DNA of 64,000 nucleotides, taken from the NCBI RefSeq assembly GCF_029603165.1, contig NZ_JAQSVC010000007.1:1-64000 (forward strand). Reading direction: 5' to 3'. Shown piece by piece: positions 9,082 to 16,580 of the stretch; within the stretch, counting starts at the first letter, position 1, and each line of letters starts with the position of its first letter. Source of the stretch: Galbibacter pacificus (GTDB taxonomy: Bacteria; Bacteroidota; Bacteroidia; Flavobacteriales; Flavobacteriaceae). A program made the translations under genes and the position numbers. The notes under the pieces were generated by a model. It saw only the letters and a program-made list of their open reading frames with translations. It was not told where the DNA came from and ran no database searches.

Positions 9082-9111
9082 TTGGTTTATTCAAAAAACT
9101 CATTATGTTTG
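9082..9111 (+). promoter_or_regulatory. Consensus Bacteroidota promoter
   Basis: TTG at 9082-9084, a 19-base spacer and TATGTTTG at 9104-9111 match the phylum's -33 TTG / -7 TAnnTTTG consensus. It points away from the sulfatase cluster and leads only into the short reading frame at 9133. The rest of the gap 8725-9318 is very AT-rich with no other gene seen. Confidence 0.6.
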
Positions 9112-9132
9112 CACCGCTTTACAGATAAAGCA

Positions 9133-9201
9133 ATGCAAAAGGAAAGTTCTTTATTAGATGAGTTACTTATTCGGTTATCTGAACATTTAAAATTAGGATA
9201 A
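9133..9201 (+). CDS. Short reading frame behind a strong promoter, possibly a truncated gene
   Basis: A 22-codon frame (MQKESSLLDELLIRLSEHLKLG) starts 21 bases after the TATGTTTG box. After the stop, another frame stays open for about 35 codons (containing LGLGRLPPRYFSNI), so this may be the 5' end of a frameshifted, truncated gene rather than a small protein. I do not recognise either part. It lies between the divergently ending sulfatase genes and shares no strand with them. Confidence 0.3.
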   Translation: MQKESSLLDELLIRLSEHLKLG

Positions 9202-9318
9202 CTCATTGATTTTAAGCAATATGATGTTGGGTTTAGGCAGGTTGCCACCCAGATATTTTTCTAATATAATAAGTACTTTCCACGAAATATTAATGGTTGA
9301 AATACCTTAAACGGAACT

Positions 9319-10875
9319 TTATTTTCCTTCTTGTCCAGCGGTTAAAGATTTCATTACTTCATCTAAATTAAAAGAAGCCGGTCTTTGTCTTGGAGGATAC
9401 TTTTCGAATGTTTTAATCATTTCCGCGGCGATTGCTTGAGAAGCTCCTCCAGCAAATTGCACAATACCCTCCATCCACTCGTAATAACTATTTGCGTTGT
9501 GCTGGGCTCTTTCAAAAGGATCCATGCGTAGATCAAATACCAAAGGTATTCGTAATTGCACAAATGGATACATCCAAACACCAAACTTAGATGATTGTTG
9601 TTCCATAAATACTAACTTCCATCTATCATAACGCATAGCGACAAGTTGCCCATCATCGTTCCAGTAATAAAACTCTCTTCTTGGCCAATTTGTAGCTCCA
9701 TATTGATTTTTAGACTCCTGTTTTTCGTCTGTAAGGAAAGGCAATAAGTTGTATCCGTCTAAATGGACATTGTAGGTTCTGTTTACTCCTTTATAACCAT
9801 TTAATAGCTCTTGCTTAATGTTTGGTTTTCCAGCTGCGGCCATTAAAGTTGGAACCCAATCATTCCCAGCTACTATTTGATTGACTACCTTTCCAGCTTT
9901 GATTTTCCCCGGCCATTTTATAATACAAGGAACGCGATAGCCCCCTTCCCAGTTAGTGTTTTTCTCTCCTCTAAAAGGTGTAATACCGCCATCGGGCCAC
10001 ATATTAAAATGCGGACCATTATCAGTCGTATAAATCACAATGGTATTATCATCTACGCCTAAATCTTCCAACTTTTTTAAGATTTGTCCTACTTGATCAT
10101 CGTGCTGTACCATTCCATCAGCATATTCATTCAAACCAGTTTTTCCATCATATTTTTCAGGAACATGGGTTACATAATGCATACGTGTAGTATTAAACCA
10201 AACAAAAAATGGTTTATCTGCTTGAACCGATTTATCCATGAATTTTTCTGCAGCATCTAAAAACTCCTGATCTACAGTTTCCATTCTTTTCTTTGTTAAT
10301 GGCCCTGTATCTTCTACTTTCCCATCTGCAGTACTGTGGATAACTCCTCTTGGACCAAATTTCTTTCTAAACTCAGGGTTCATGGGATAGTTGGGATTCT
10401 CTGGGGCTTCTTCTGCATTTAAATGATAAAGGTTCCCATAAAACTCATCAAATCCGTGATTGGTCGGTAAAAATTCATCCAAATCCCCTAAATGATTTTT
10501 GCCAAATTGACCGGTAGCATATCCAAGAGGTTTTAATAACTCAGCTAAGGTTGGATCTTCTGGTTGAATCCCTAATGTAGATCCTGGTATCCCTACTTTA
10601 GTCATTCCTGTACGAACAGGCATTTGACCTGTAATTAAAGCGGCACGACCTGCCGTACAGCTTTGCTCTGCATAATAATCTGTAAAAATAGCTCCTTCAT
10701 TGGCTAGTTTATCAATATTTGGAGTTGTATACCCCATCATACCGCGATTATTATAGCTTAAGTTCCAATAACCAATATCATCCCCCATAATGATAAGAAT
10801 ATTTGGTCTGTCTTGCCCAATTATAAAATTGAATAAAAATAATGCAACAGGTAAAAGCATAAATTTGTTTCTCAT
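9319..10875 (-). CDS. Secreted arylsulfatase, about 520-aa class
   Basis: The 518-residue type I sulfatase has a signal peptide (to about residue 20, ..FNFIIGQ) and the N-terminal metal site NILIIMGDDIGYWN. Its activation motif is C-T-A-G-R with Cys73, a C-x-A-x-R variant of the usual C-x-P-x-R, followed by AALITGQ. Later landmarks are GKNHLGDLDEF (Lys/His), a TTDNGPHFNMWPDGG metal segment and TPFRGEKNTNWEGG near 305. It is first in the minus-strand cluster and belongs to a different size class from the other sulfatase at 3498-5867, so the two probably cut different sulfate esters. A formylglycine-generating enzyme must be supplied from elsewhere. Confidence 0.9.
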   Translation of the reverse strand: MRNKFMLLPVALFLFNFIIGQDRPNILIIMGDDIGYWNLSYNNRGMMGYTTPNIDKLANEGAIFTDYYAEQSCTAGRAALITGQMPVRTGMTKVGIPGSTLGIQPEDPTLAELLKPLGYATGQFGKNHLGDLDEFLPTNHGFDEFYGNLYHLNAEEAPENPNYPMNPEFRKKFGPRGVIHSTADGKVEDTGPLTKKRMETVDQEFLDAAEKFMDKSVQADKPFFVWFNTTRMHYVTHVPEKYDGKTGLNEYADGMVQHDDQVGQILKKLEDLGVDDNTIVIYTTDNGPHFNMWPDGGITPFRGEKNTNWEGGYRVPCIIKWPGKIKAGKVVNQIVAGNDWVPTLMAAAGKPNIKQELLNGYKGVNRTYNVHLDGYNLLPFLTDEKQESKNQYGATNWPRREFYYWNDDGQLVAMRYDRWKLVFMEQQSSKFGVWMYPFVQLRIPLVFDLRMDPFERAQHNANSYYEWMEGIVQFAGGASQAIAAEMIKTFEKYPPRQRPASFNLDEVMKSLTAGQEGK

Positions 10876-11008
10876 GATACATATTTTATTGATGAAAATA
10901 AAACAGTAGGAGGGGGAAGGGAATTAATCCATTGTAAATGTAATTATATAATAGATTATCTAAATATAATATTTTTAACGATTACATAAAAATATTATAC
11001 TTTTTGTG

Positions 11009-11605
11009 TCAGTCATTGTCTCCAATAAACTTCTCCGACAATAAAGGAGGGAAGCTTGTCTGAGATATGATAGGGGAAGGCATAAGCGATAATAATGATA
11101 GTAAATATTTATTAATTCCGTTGTGCATTTTAAATAATGCTAATTTTATATTATTGAGATTTCTATTAAATAGGAACTTGTTGATATATTGTACAGCCGT
11201 AAAAGCGGTTATTTTGAACAATACGCTGGTTTTGAGCCTTTAAAAGCTTTAGCGTAATTATGCCTTATTATAAAATAAATTTAGCTACACTTGTGTTGAT
11301 AGATAACCTTTGCCTGGAAATATATGGTTTTCCTCTTTACATATCTTTGACCAGGTACTCCGTGATAACTTAAAGACTTCCAAAGGCATGCTATCAAGCA
11401 AAAAATAGTCTTCAAGCTCATTAAAACAAGAAGTTAATTTTAACCGTATTTCATTTAGGTTGTCCGCTAATCTTCGTCTTCTTCTATTATATACGCTACG
11501 CTTTATCCTTGTCGATAGTTTCTCGGAAAGTTTTCTGGACAGGTCATTTTCACTGTCTATGCCCATATACTCAGCAGTTAGGCTTAGACCATGGGATTCC
11601 ACCAC
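11009..11605 (-). pseudogene. IS982-family transposase with the catalytic middle deleted
   Basis: On the minus strand, 11285-11605 encodes the N-terminal part of an IS982 transposase (LTAEYMGIDSENDLSRKL, RRRRLADNLNEIRLKL, FNELEDYFLLDSMPLEVFKL). Reading on at 11221-11150 gives the extreme C-terminus (FKITAFTAVQYINKFLFNRN, then LNNIKLALF). Only about 60 bases join them, so the 100 or more residues with the remaining catalytic carboxylates are gone. Neither terminal repeat was clearly found. It is a dead remnant between the sulfatase block and the envelope block and may mark the join of two cargo segments. The longer frame down to 11009 is probably not native sequence. Confidence 0.75.
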
Positions 11606-11863
11606 TTAGGGTTGGTTCTCGGTTTTGATACTTTAAAAGTTGTTCTTTTGATATTTTTCTTAATACTTTCAATATTCTTTCGTAATTTGCATTTAAGTTA
11701 TTTGTTATTAATGTTTTACAGCTAAAACAAATTACTGATTATCAGTAAGGTGAACAACTTTTCTCTTTTAATTCATAATGCACGACGGGTTAATCCTATT
11801 ATAAAGTCAAGGTCGGCCATATGATGAAACAGGTATGATTTCAGCAAAAATGTATCGATTAAA

Positions 11864-12643
11864 ATGAAAAAAATTAAAAAGTTCCTTGTTTCCTTTGCAG
11901 CTTTGATTCTTGTTTTATCAATAGTATATTTTTCACCTGTAGATAGGAATAATTTTAAGACCCGGCATTTTACCTTTATATATAGTGACAAAATCGATAA
12001 GGAATTAATCCTTAAACTTTCAGGTGCATTAGAGGATAATTATGTACGCGTTAGCACTGATTTAAAAACAAAACCTTATCATAATATTGAAGTTTATATT
12101 TACGATCAAAGATGGAGATATGTCAAAGCTACCGGGAATTGGAATGCATCAGGTAATATAGAAGGTGTCTCGAAACTTCACTTTATTAAAAAAGCTTGGG
12201 GTGAGAATGATGAACAAAAAGTGGCAGTCCATGAATTTGCCCATGCGGTAACATTAAAATTGCTCATAGATCAAGAAACCCTCCCCATGGATTCAAATGT
12301 GTTTGATAAGAAATTTTCCTCTTTTCCCATATGGCTTTGGGAGGCGATAAGTGTATATGAAGCGCAACAATTTGTCGACCCGAGCACCTTGTCATATATG
12401 GATATGGAACATTACCCGTCTCTCCCAGAACTCGACAAGCGGTTAAAAGGAGGGAAAATTTATAGTTGCGGTTATACTATTATTGAATATATCCTATTTA
12501 AATATGGCCGTGACGGTTTTATTCGCCTTATTAAAAATTATGGGGATCTAGAAGCTACTTATCATATAACAGATAATCAATTTTCAAAGGACTGGCATGA
12601 ATTTTTGATCCAAAAATATATAAAAAGTAAGTACCCGATTTAA
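11864..12643 (+). CDS. Gluzincin-type zinc metallopeptidase (peptidase MA-like)
   Basis: The 259-residue protein has an N-terminal hydrophobic segment (about 5-25: FLVSFAALILVLSIVYF), which is either an uncleaved anchor or a signal peptide. The active-site helix VAVHEFAHAV gives HExxH with His123, Glu124 and His127. A downstream W-L-W-E-A-I-S-V-Y-E segment (Glu160) is the third zinc ligand as in M1-like gluzincins. The protein is short, resembling peptidase-MA-like domain proteins, and probably acts in the periplasm. The substrate is unknown. The next gene, a CPBP protease, starts five bases after its stop, so the two are likely co-transcribed. Confidence 0.8.
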   Translation: MKKIKKFLVSFAALILVLSIVYFSPVDRNNFKTRHFTFIYSDKIDKELILKLSGALEDNYVRVSTDLKTKPYHNIEVYIYDQRWRYVKATGNWNASGNIEGVSKLHFIKKAWGENDEQKVAVHEFAHAVTLKLLIDQETLPMDSNVFDKKFSSFPIWLWEAISVYEAQQFVDPSTLSYMDMEHYPSLPELDKRLKGGKIYSCGYTIIEYILFKYGRDGFIRLIKNYGDLEATYHITDNQFSKDWHEFLIQKYIKSKYPI

Positions 12644-12648
12644 ACTGT

Positions 12649-13299
12649 ATGAAAACAAAAATAAAGAAAGGCTTACTGGATCTCCTGACAATACTGTTCG
12701 TTGTTTTATTTCCCCATTATGTCCCGCTCCCTTTTTATTCGTACGCCATTATCTGTTGGGTAACTGTATGGTGGGTATTGCACAGGCAAAATAAATCATT
12801 AAGGGATTTAGGGTTGATAAAAAATGGGGTCACTGTAAAAGTGCTCCTTGCCGGGACGGTTTCGGCCTTAATTTGGGTAGCATTCATGAGGTGGGCTTAT
12901 CTTCCAGTGGTACGGTATTTTTTTATTGTTCCCGAGTATACGGAGTATAATTTTATTCAGGACCATATATTTACTTTTGTACTTATAACCGTTGCGGCCT
13001 GGATAATAGGTGGTTTTTATGAAGAAATTATTTTTAGGGGGTATATCCAAACAACCATTGAAAATTGGCTTGGAGTAAGGAACTCATTTTGGTTCTCCGG
13101 TCTTATAACAAGCGTGATATTTGGATTATACCATTGGCAACAGGGATTTTTAGGTGTTATGGCCGCAGCCTTGGGGGGCCTATTCTGGACCTGTTTGTTG
13201 AAAAGGTTTGGAAGGAACCTTTGGTACCCCATTTTCTCCCATGCCATTTTTGATACCATTACTTTGACATTGATTTATCTAGGCCTGTTCAATGCATGA
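12649..13299 (+). CDS. CPBP-family intramembrane metalloprotease
   Basis: This 216-residue polytopic protein of the CPBP/Abi (CAAX-protease-like) family has about five or six hydrophobic segments. Motif 1 is EEIIFR with Glu125, Glu126 and Arg130. Motif 2 is FGLYHW with a His. Motif 3 is HAIFDT with His and Asp near the C-terminus. These are the glutamate-activated metalloprotease residues of the family. Bacterial members serve in bacteriocin immunity, peptide maturation or unknown roles; nothing here selects one. It follows the gluzincin by five bases. Its codons are more GC-rich than the pump operon at 14.4 kb, suggesting the envelope block is a mosaic. Confidence 0.85.
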   Translation: MKTKIKKGLLDLLTILFVVLFPHYVPLPFYSYAIICWVTVWWVLHRQNKSLRDLGLIKNGVTVKVLLAGTVSALIWVAFMRWAYLPVVRYFFIVPEYTEYNFIQDHIFTFVLITVAAWIIGGFYEEIIFRGYIQTTIENWLGVRNSFWFSGLITSVIFGLYHWQQGFLGVMAAALGGLFWTCLLKRFGRNLWYPIFSHAIFDTITLTLIYLGLFNA

Positions 13300-13381
13300 A
13301 AATTAGTTTGGTAGGGCTGTCTTTGGCGTCCCTTCCAAGGGCACTTTATAAATAAATGAACCTTCCAAAAGGATTTATGTT

Positions 13382-13416
13382 CTTTAAATCAACTTTAGAA
13401 TTCAAAAATACATTTG
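13382..13416 (+). promoter_or_regulatory. Island regulon promoter 1 (PAP2 no. 1)
   Basis: CTTTA at 13382 and CTTTAGA at 13393 are 11 bp apart. Nine bases after the second half-site comes a perfect -7 box, TACATTTG (13409-13416). No TTG lies at the -33 distance; the repeat occupies that place, as expected for an activator-dependent promoter. In the leader, GGTACCC occurs twice (13430 and 13454). Confidence 0.65.
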
Positions 13417-13474
13417 GCAAAACTAAACAGGTACCCGGCTAATTTAATAATGCGGTACCCATTATGCCATGCCC

Positions 13475-14260
13475 ATGAATGTACATTTCGTTAAAACAAA
13501 GAGGGGTGTAACTTTTTTAATCCTTTTATTGTCCTTTGCCTGCTTTGGCCAAAAAAGAGCAGACAAGGATTCCATAAATATTAAAGGCCCTACCAATATA
13601 CGGTTTCAGTATAAATCATTGATCGTGCCTTCCGTTTTGATAGGTTATGGCCTTTTGGCGACGGAGAGCCATACACTTATAGACTTCAACGGAGAAATCA
13701 AAGAAGAGGTAAATGAGCATATCGATGAGAAGTTTACCATGGACGATATCTCTCAATATGCTCCTGCCCTGGCGGTATATGGACTTAATATGGCGGATAT
13801 TAAGGGTAGGAATACCTTAAGGGACAGGACCGTTATATTGGGGACTGCTTATTTGATAATGGGATCGAGTGTTACCGGCTTAAAGGCCATTACCAGGGTA
13901 GAGCGGCCCGATGGTACTTCGAGGAACTCTTTTCCTTCGGGGCATACGGCTACGGCCTTTATGGGAGCGGAATTTTTATATCAAGAATATAAGGACGTTT
14001 CCGTTTGGTATGGTATGGCTGGGTATGCCGTGGCGGTAGGGACTGGCTTTTTTAGGATTTATAACGACAGGCATTGGTTCAGCGATGTTGTCGCTGGGGC
14101 CGGGATCGGGATTCTAAGTACCAAGATTGCATATTGGGTCCATCCGTTTATCAATAAAAAGTTATTTCCCAATCATGTGAAAGAACCGAAGTATGAGAAG
14201 GCATTTGCCTCTTTTTATAACGGCAGGGAAGCCGGGGTCGGTGCAGTTATCCGGTTTTGA
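13475..14260 (+). CDS. PAP2-family membrane-associated phosphatase, no. 1
   Basis: With the ATG at 13475 (MNVHFVKTKRG; an ATG two codons upstream is also possible) the protein has 261 residues and a signal-peptide-like start ending near CFGQ. The acid-phosphatase motifs are complete: K-A-I-T-R-V-E-R-P, PSGH (Pro154-His157), and later FFRIYNDRHWFSDVVAG carrying the Arg, His and Asp of motif 3. Family members remove phosphate from lipid substrates such as phosphatidate, undecaprenyl diphosphate or lipid A on the outer face of a membrane. Site 1 of the island regulon lies upstream. A second, different PAP2 gene with the same type of site is at 27725. Confidence 0.85.
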   Translation: MNVHFVKTKRGVTFLILLLSFACFGQKRADKDSINIKGPTNIRFQYKSLIVPSVLIGYGLLATESHTLIDFNGEIKEEVNEHIDEKFTMDDISQYAPALAVYGLNMADIKGRNTLRDRTVILGTAYLIMGSSVTGLKAITRVERPDGTSRNSFPSGHTATAFMGAEFLYQEYKDVSVWYGMAGYAVAVGTGFFRIYNDRHWFSDVVAGAGIGILSTKIAYWVHPFINKKLFPNHVKEPKYEKAFASFYNGREAGVGAVIRF

Positions 14261-14317
14261 TAATAGGAATGCCAACCATTTTCCAGGACCTGCCTATTAA
14301 AACCCCAATGGCAACAT

Positions 14318-14352
14318 CTTTAAAATAACTTTAGAATTGCTAAATATATTTG
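14318..14352 (+). promoter_or_regulatory. Island regulon promoter 2 (efflux/two-component operon)
   Basis: CTTTA at 14318 and CTTTAGA at 14329 (11-bp period), then nine bases, then a perfect TATATTTG at 14345-14352. The start codon follows 21 bases later. The operon it drives includes the response regulator gene, so the site implies autoregulation. Confidence 0.65.
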
Positions 14353-14373
14353 TTCATTCTATAATGTAAATTT

Positions 14374-15654
14374 GTGCGTACTATTCTTTTTTATAGCTTT
14401 CTGTTTTTGTTTGCTAGTTCTATAATGGGACAAGAGCAAAAGAACCTTAAATATTTTATTAATCAAGCGGAGGAGCATTTACCAAATGTAAAGGAAATTG
14501 AAAACCTCAAACGAATCGGGGAGTTGCAATATGAGATTATCAAGGCTCAACATAATGCATTTCAGGTGAATGCAACCACAGATGTGTTGGTAGCCCCTTA
14601 TTTTAATAATAATGGAAAGTTCATTGACATTACTACAAGCCCCTCTAATAGTGCTTATGGTTATGATGCAGGCATTACAAATGGAGGGCTTTATTCTGTA
14701 CAGGTTAATATTACCAAAAACTTATTTAATAAAAAATTGGTAGACGGACTTTTATTGCAAAGTAAACTAACCAATGAAGGGATATTGTTATCATCGAGTG
14801 CTATGGTGCATACTTTAATAAAAAATATTACTGATACATATATCCTAGCTTATCAACAACAATTAAAAATTGAATTTACCAAAGAGATTCTAGCGGCACT
14901 AACACAAAGACTTGATGTGGTTGAGATATTAGTGAAAAACGGAATTCTTTCCAATAGTGACTATTTATTGTTAAAACTTGACATAGATTCAAAAGGTATT
15001 GAACAGAAGCAAAACAGGATAGCTTTCAATACTACTATAATTCAACTATTTTCCTTGTGTGGAATTTCAGCTAAAAAAACAGAAAGTTTACTCCCTCCCA
15101 TCTTGGATTACAAAGAAGCTCCAAAAACTTTCTTTTACCTTAAAAAGTATCGAAATGATAGTTTACAACTCAAGTCTGATGAACAGGTTTTATTAAATCA
15201 GTATAAACCAAGTTTATCGCTTTATGGAAATACTGGAGTTAATGCAGTGGAGCTGTCGCATATTGATCATAGAATTGGAGCTAGCGTTGGCTTACATCTT
15301 GCCATTCCTATTTATGATGGGAAAAGGCGTAAATATATGTTGGATCAAAATAAATTAAAAAGAGAGAACCTAGAAGGGTATAGAAAAAATGATGCTGTTA
15401 AATTAAATAATGATTTAATGGCTTTGGATAATCAAGTGATTGCCTTGCAGAATCAAATTACCTTGCTTAACAAACAATTGGATCAGTATGCCCATATCCA
15501 AGAAATCTATAAAGAAAAGTTCGTGCAGGGACAGGTTTCTATTGTTGATTATTTAAATGTTATTCAGAGTTATAAATCGAACATGTATACCAAATTACAA
15601 GCACAAACAAATTTATGGCTTTTAAAAAGTCAGTTTAACTATACAAATTGGTAA
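14374..15654 (+). CDS. TolC-family outer-membrane efflux protein
   Basis: The 426-residue protein starts with GTG (the nearby ATG at 14363 is followed at once by a stop). Its signal peptide is MRTILFYSFLFLFASSIMGQ. The long alpha-helical repeats of OEP/TolC proteins follow (for example LKRIGELQYEIIKAQHNAFQ and ALQNQITLLNKQLDQY). The C-terminal helix FVQGQVSIVDYLNVIQSY matches the conserved G-x-x-x-x-x-D-(Y/L)-L signature of the family. It would form the outer-membrane channel for the adaptor and RND pump encoded directly downstream (two-base gap). It is first in the operon behind regulon promoter 2. Confidence 0.9.
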   Translation: MRTILFYSFLFLFASSIMGQEQKNLKYFINQAEEHLPNVKEIENLKRIGELQYEIIKAQHNAFQVNATTDVLVAPYFNNNGKFIDITTSPSNSAYGYDAGITNGGLYSVQVNITKNLFNKKLVDGLLLQSKLTNEGILLSSSAMVHTLIKNITDTYILAYQQQLKIEFTKEILAALTQRLDVVEILVKNGILSNSDYLLLKLDIDSKGIEQKQNRIAFNTTIIQLFSLCGISAKKTESLLPPILDYKEAPKTFFYLKKYRNDSLQLKSDEQVLLNQYKPSLSLYGNTGVNAVELSHIDHRIGASVGLHLAIPIYDGKRRKYMLDQNKLKRENLEGYRKNDAVKLNNDLMALDNQVIALQNQITLLNKQLDQYAHIQEIYKEKFVQGQVSIVDYLNVIQSYKSNMYTKLQAQTNLWLLKSQFNYTNW

Positions 15655-15656
15655 TT

Positions 15657-16580
15657 ATGAAGATAGATATCTCAAAATTATATTTGGTATCCATTTTTTT
15701 GATAATAGCGATTGGATGCAATACACCTCCTGTAGATCAAAATAGAACCAAGGCCTTTGTTAGGGTACAAACGGCAACGGTAAATAAAGGAACTATAGAT
15801 CAATATCGTTTATTTAATGGGGTTACCAAATATCAACGCAAGGAAGATATCCGAGCCAATGTTACGGGTTATATTTCTACAATCAATTTTGAAGTTGGAA
15901 ATTCTATTCGTAGAGGGCAGGTTTTATGCTATATAAGAACAAAAGAACAACAAGCCCTTGGAGCTGCAATAAGGATAGATAGTACACTGGCTAAACTTAC
16001 CATTCCCATGGCAATAAAGAGCGAGGCAACCGGTGTTGTTTCCGTTATAAATTATAATGAGAATAGTTTTGTTTCAGAAGGGGATATTATAGCCACCGTT
16101 ATACAACCTAATTCTTTGACAATACAAGTAAGCATTCCTTTTGATCAAAGTAAAGAAATTATAAAAGAAATGCCTTGTGAAATTGTTTTAAAAGATACCA
16201 CTATCAATGCTAAAATTAGTCAACAATTACCCATAATTGATCCTTTGACCCAAAACCAACAATTTTTAATTGAAATGCCAAAGATTATTTTACCAGAGAA
16301 CTTAAAAGTGCAGATTCGGATGTTGGAAAAAATTGCTGAGAATGCGATGGTACTTCCCCGATCTGTCATACAGACTAATGAACTACAAACTAAGTTTTGG
16401 GTTATGAAAGTTTTAAATGATTCTTTAGCTGTAAATATTAACGTAATACCACTAATGCAAAATGATTCTTTAGTTCAAGTAAGATCAACTTTGCTAGATT
16501 ATAAAGATACTATTATTACTAAGGGAGCATATCAATTACAAGATTCCACTGTTGTCCGCATTGAAAACCCTGCACCGTGA
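15657..16580 (+). CDS. RND efflux periplasmic adaptor lipoprotein
   Basis: With the ATG at 15657 the protein has 307 residues. A lipobox (IIAIGC) near residue 21 makes it a lipoprotein. A barrel-sandwich (biotinyl-like) half-motif VTGYISTINFEVGNSIRRGQ is followed by a second lipoyl half (ATGVVSVINYNENSFVSEGD). The intervening coiled-coil hairpin is almost absent, which makes this a short adaptor. A beta-barrel and a membrane-proximal domain follow. It would bridge the TolC-like channel and the pump. Its stop overlaps the GTG start of the pump by four bases. Confidence 0.85.
   Translation: MKIDISKLYLVSIFLIIAIGCNTPPVDQNRTKAFVRVQTATVNKGTIDQYRLFNGVTKYQRKEDIRANVTGYISTINFEVGNSIRRGQVLCYIRTKEQQALGAAIRIDSTLAKLTIPMAIKSEATGVVSVINYNENSFVSEGDIIATVIQPNSLTIQVSIPFDQSKEIIKEMPCEIVLKDTTINAKISQQLPIIDPLTQNQQFLIEMPKIILPENLKVQIRMLEKIAENAMVLPRSVIQTNELQTKFWVMKVLNDSLAVNINVIPLMQNDSLVQVRSTLLDYKDTIITKGAYQLQDSTVVRIENPAP

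Noticed and set aside
11666-11700. CTTTC-N6-CTTTC with 11-bp period upstream of the gluzincin gene, as a seventh regulon site
   Set aside because: Both half-sites lack the final A, CTTTAGA is absent, and the sequence at the expected -7 position (TTAAGTTA) is poor. It is most likely chance in AT-rich DNA.
13430-13460. Twin GGTACCC in the PAP2 no. 1 leader as an operator
   Set aside because: Two 7-bp copies 24 bp apart occur nowhere else near regulon genes; too little to call.
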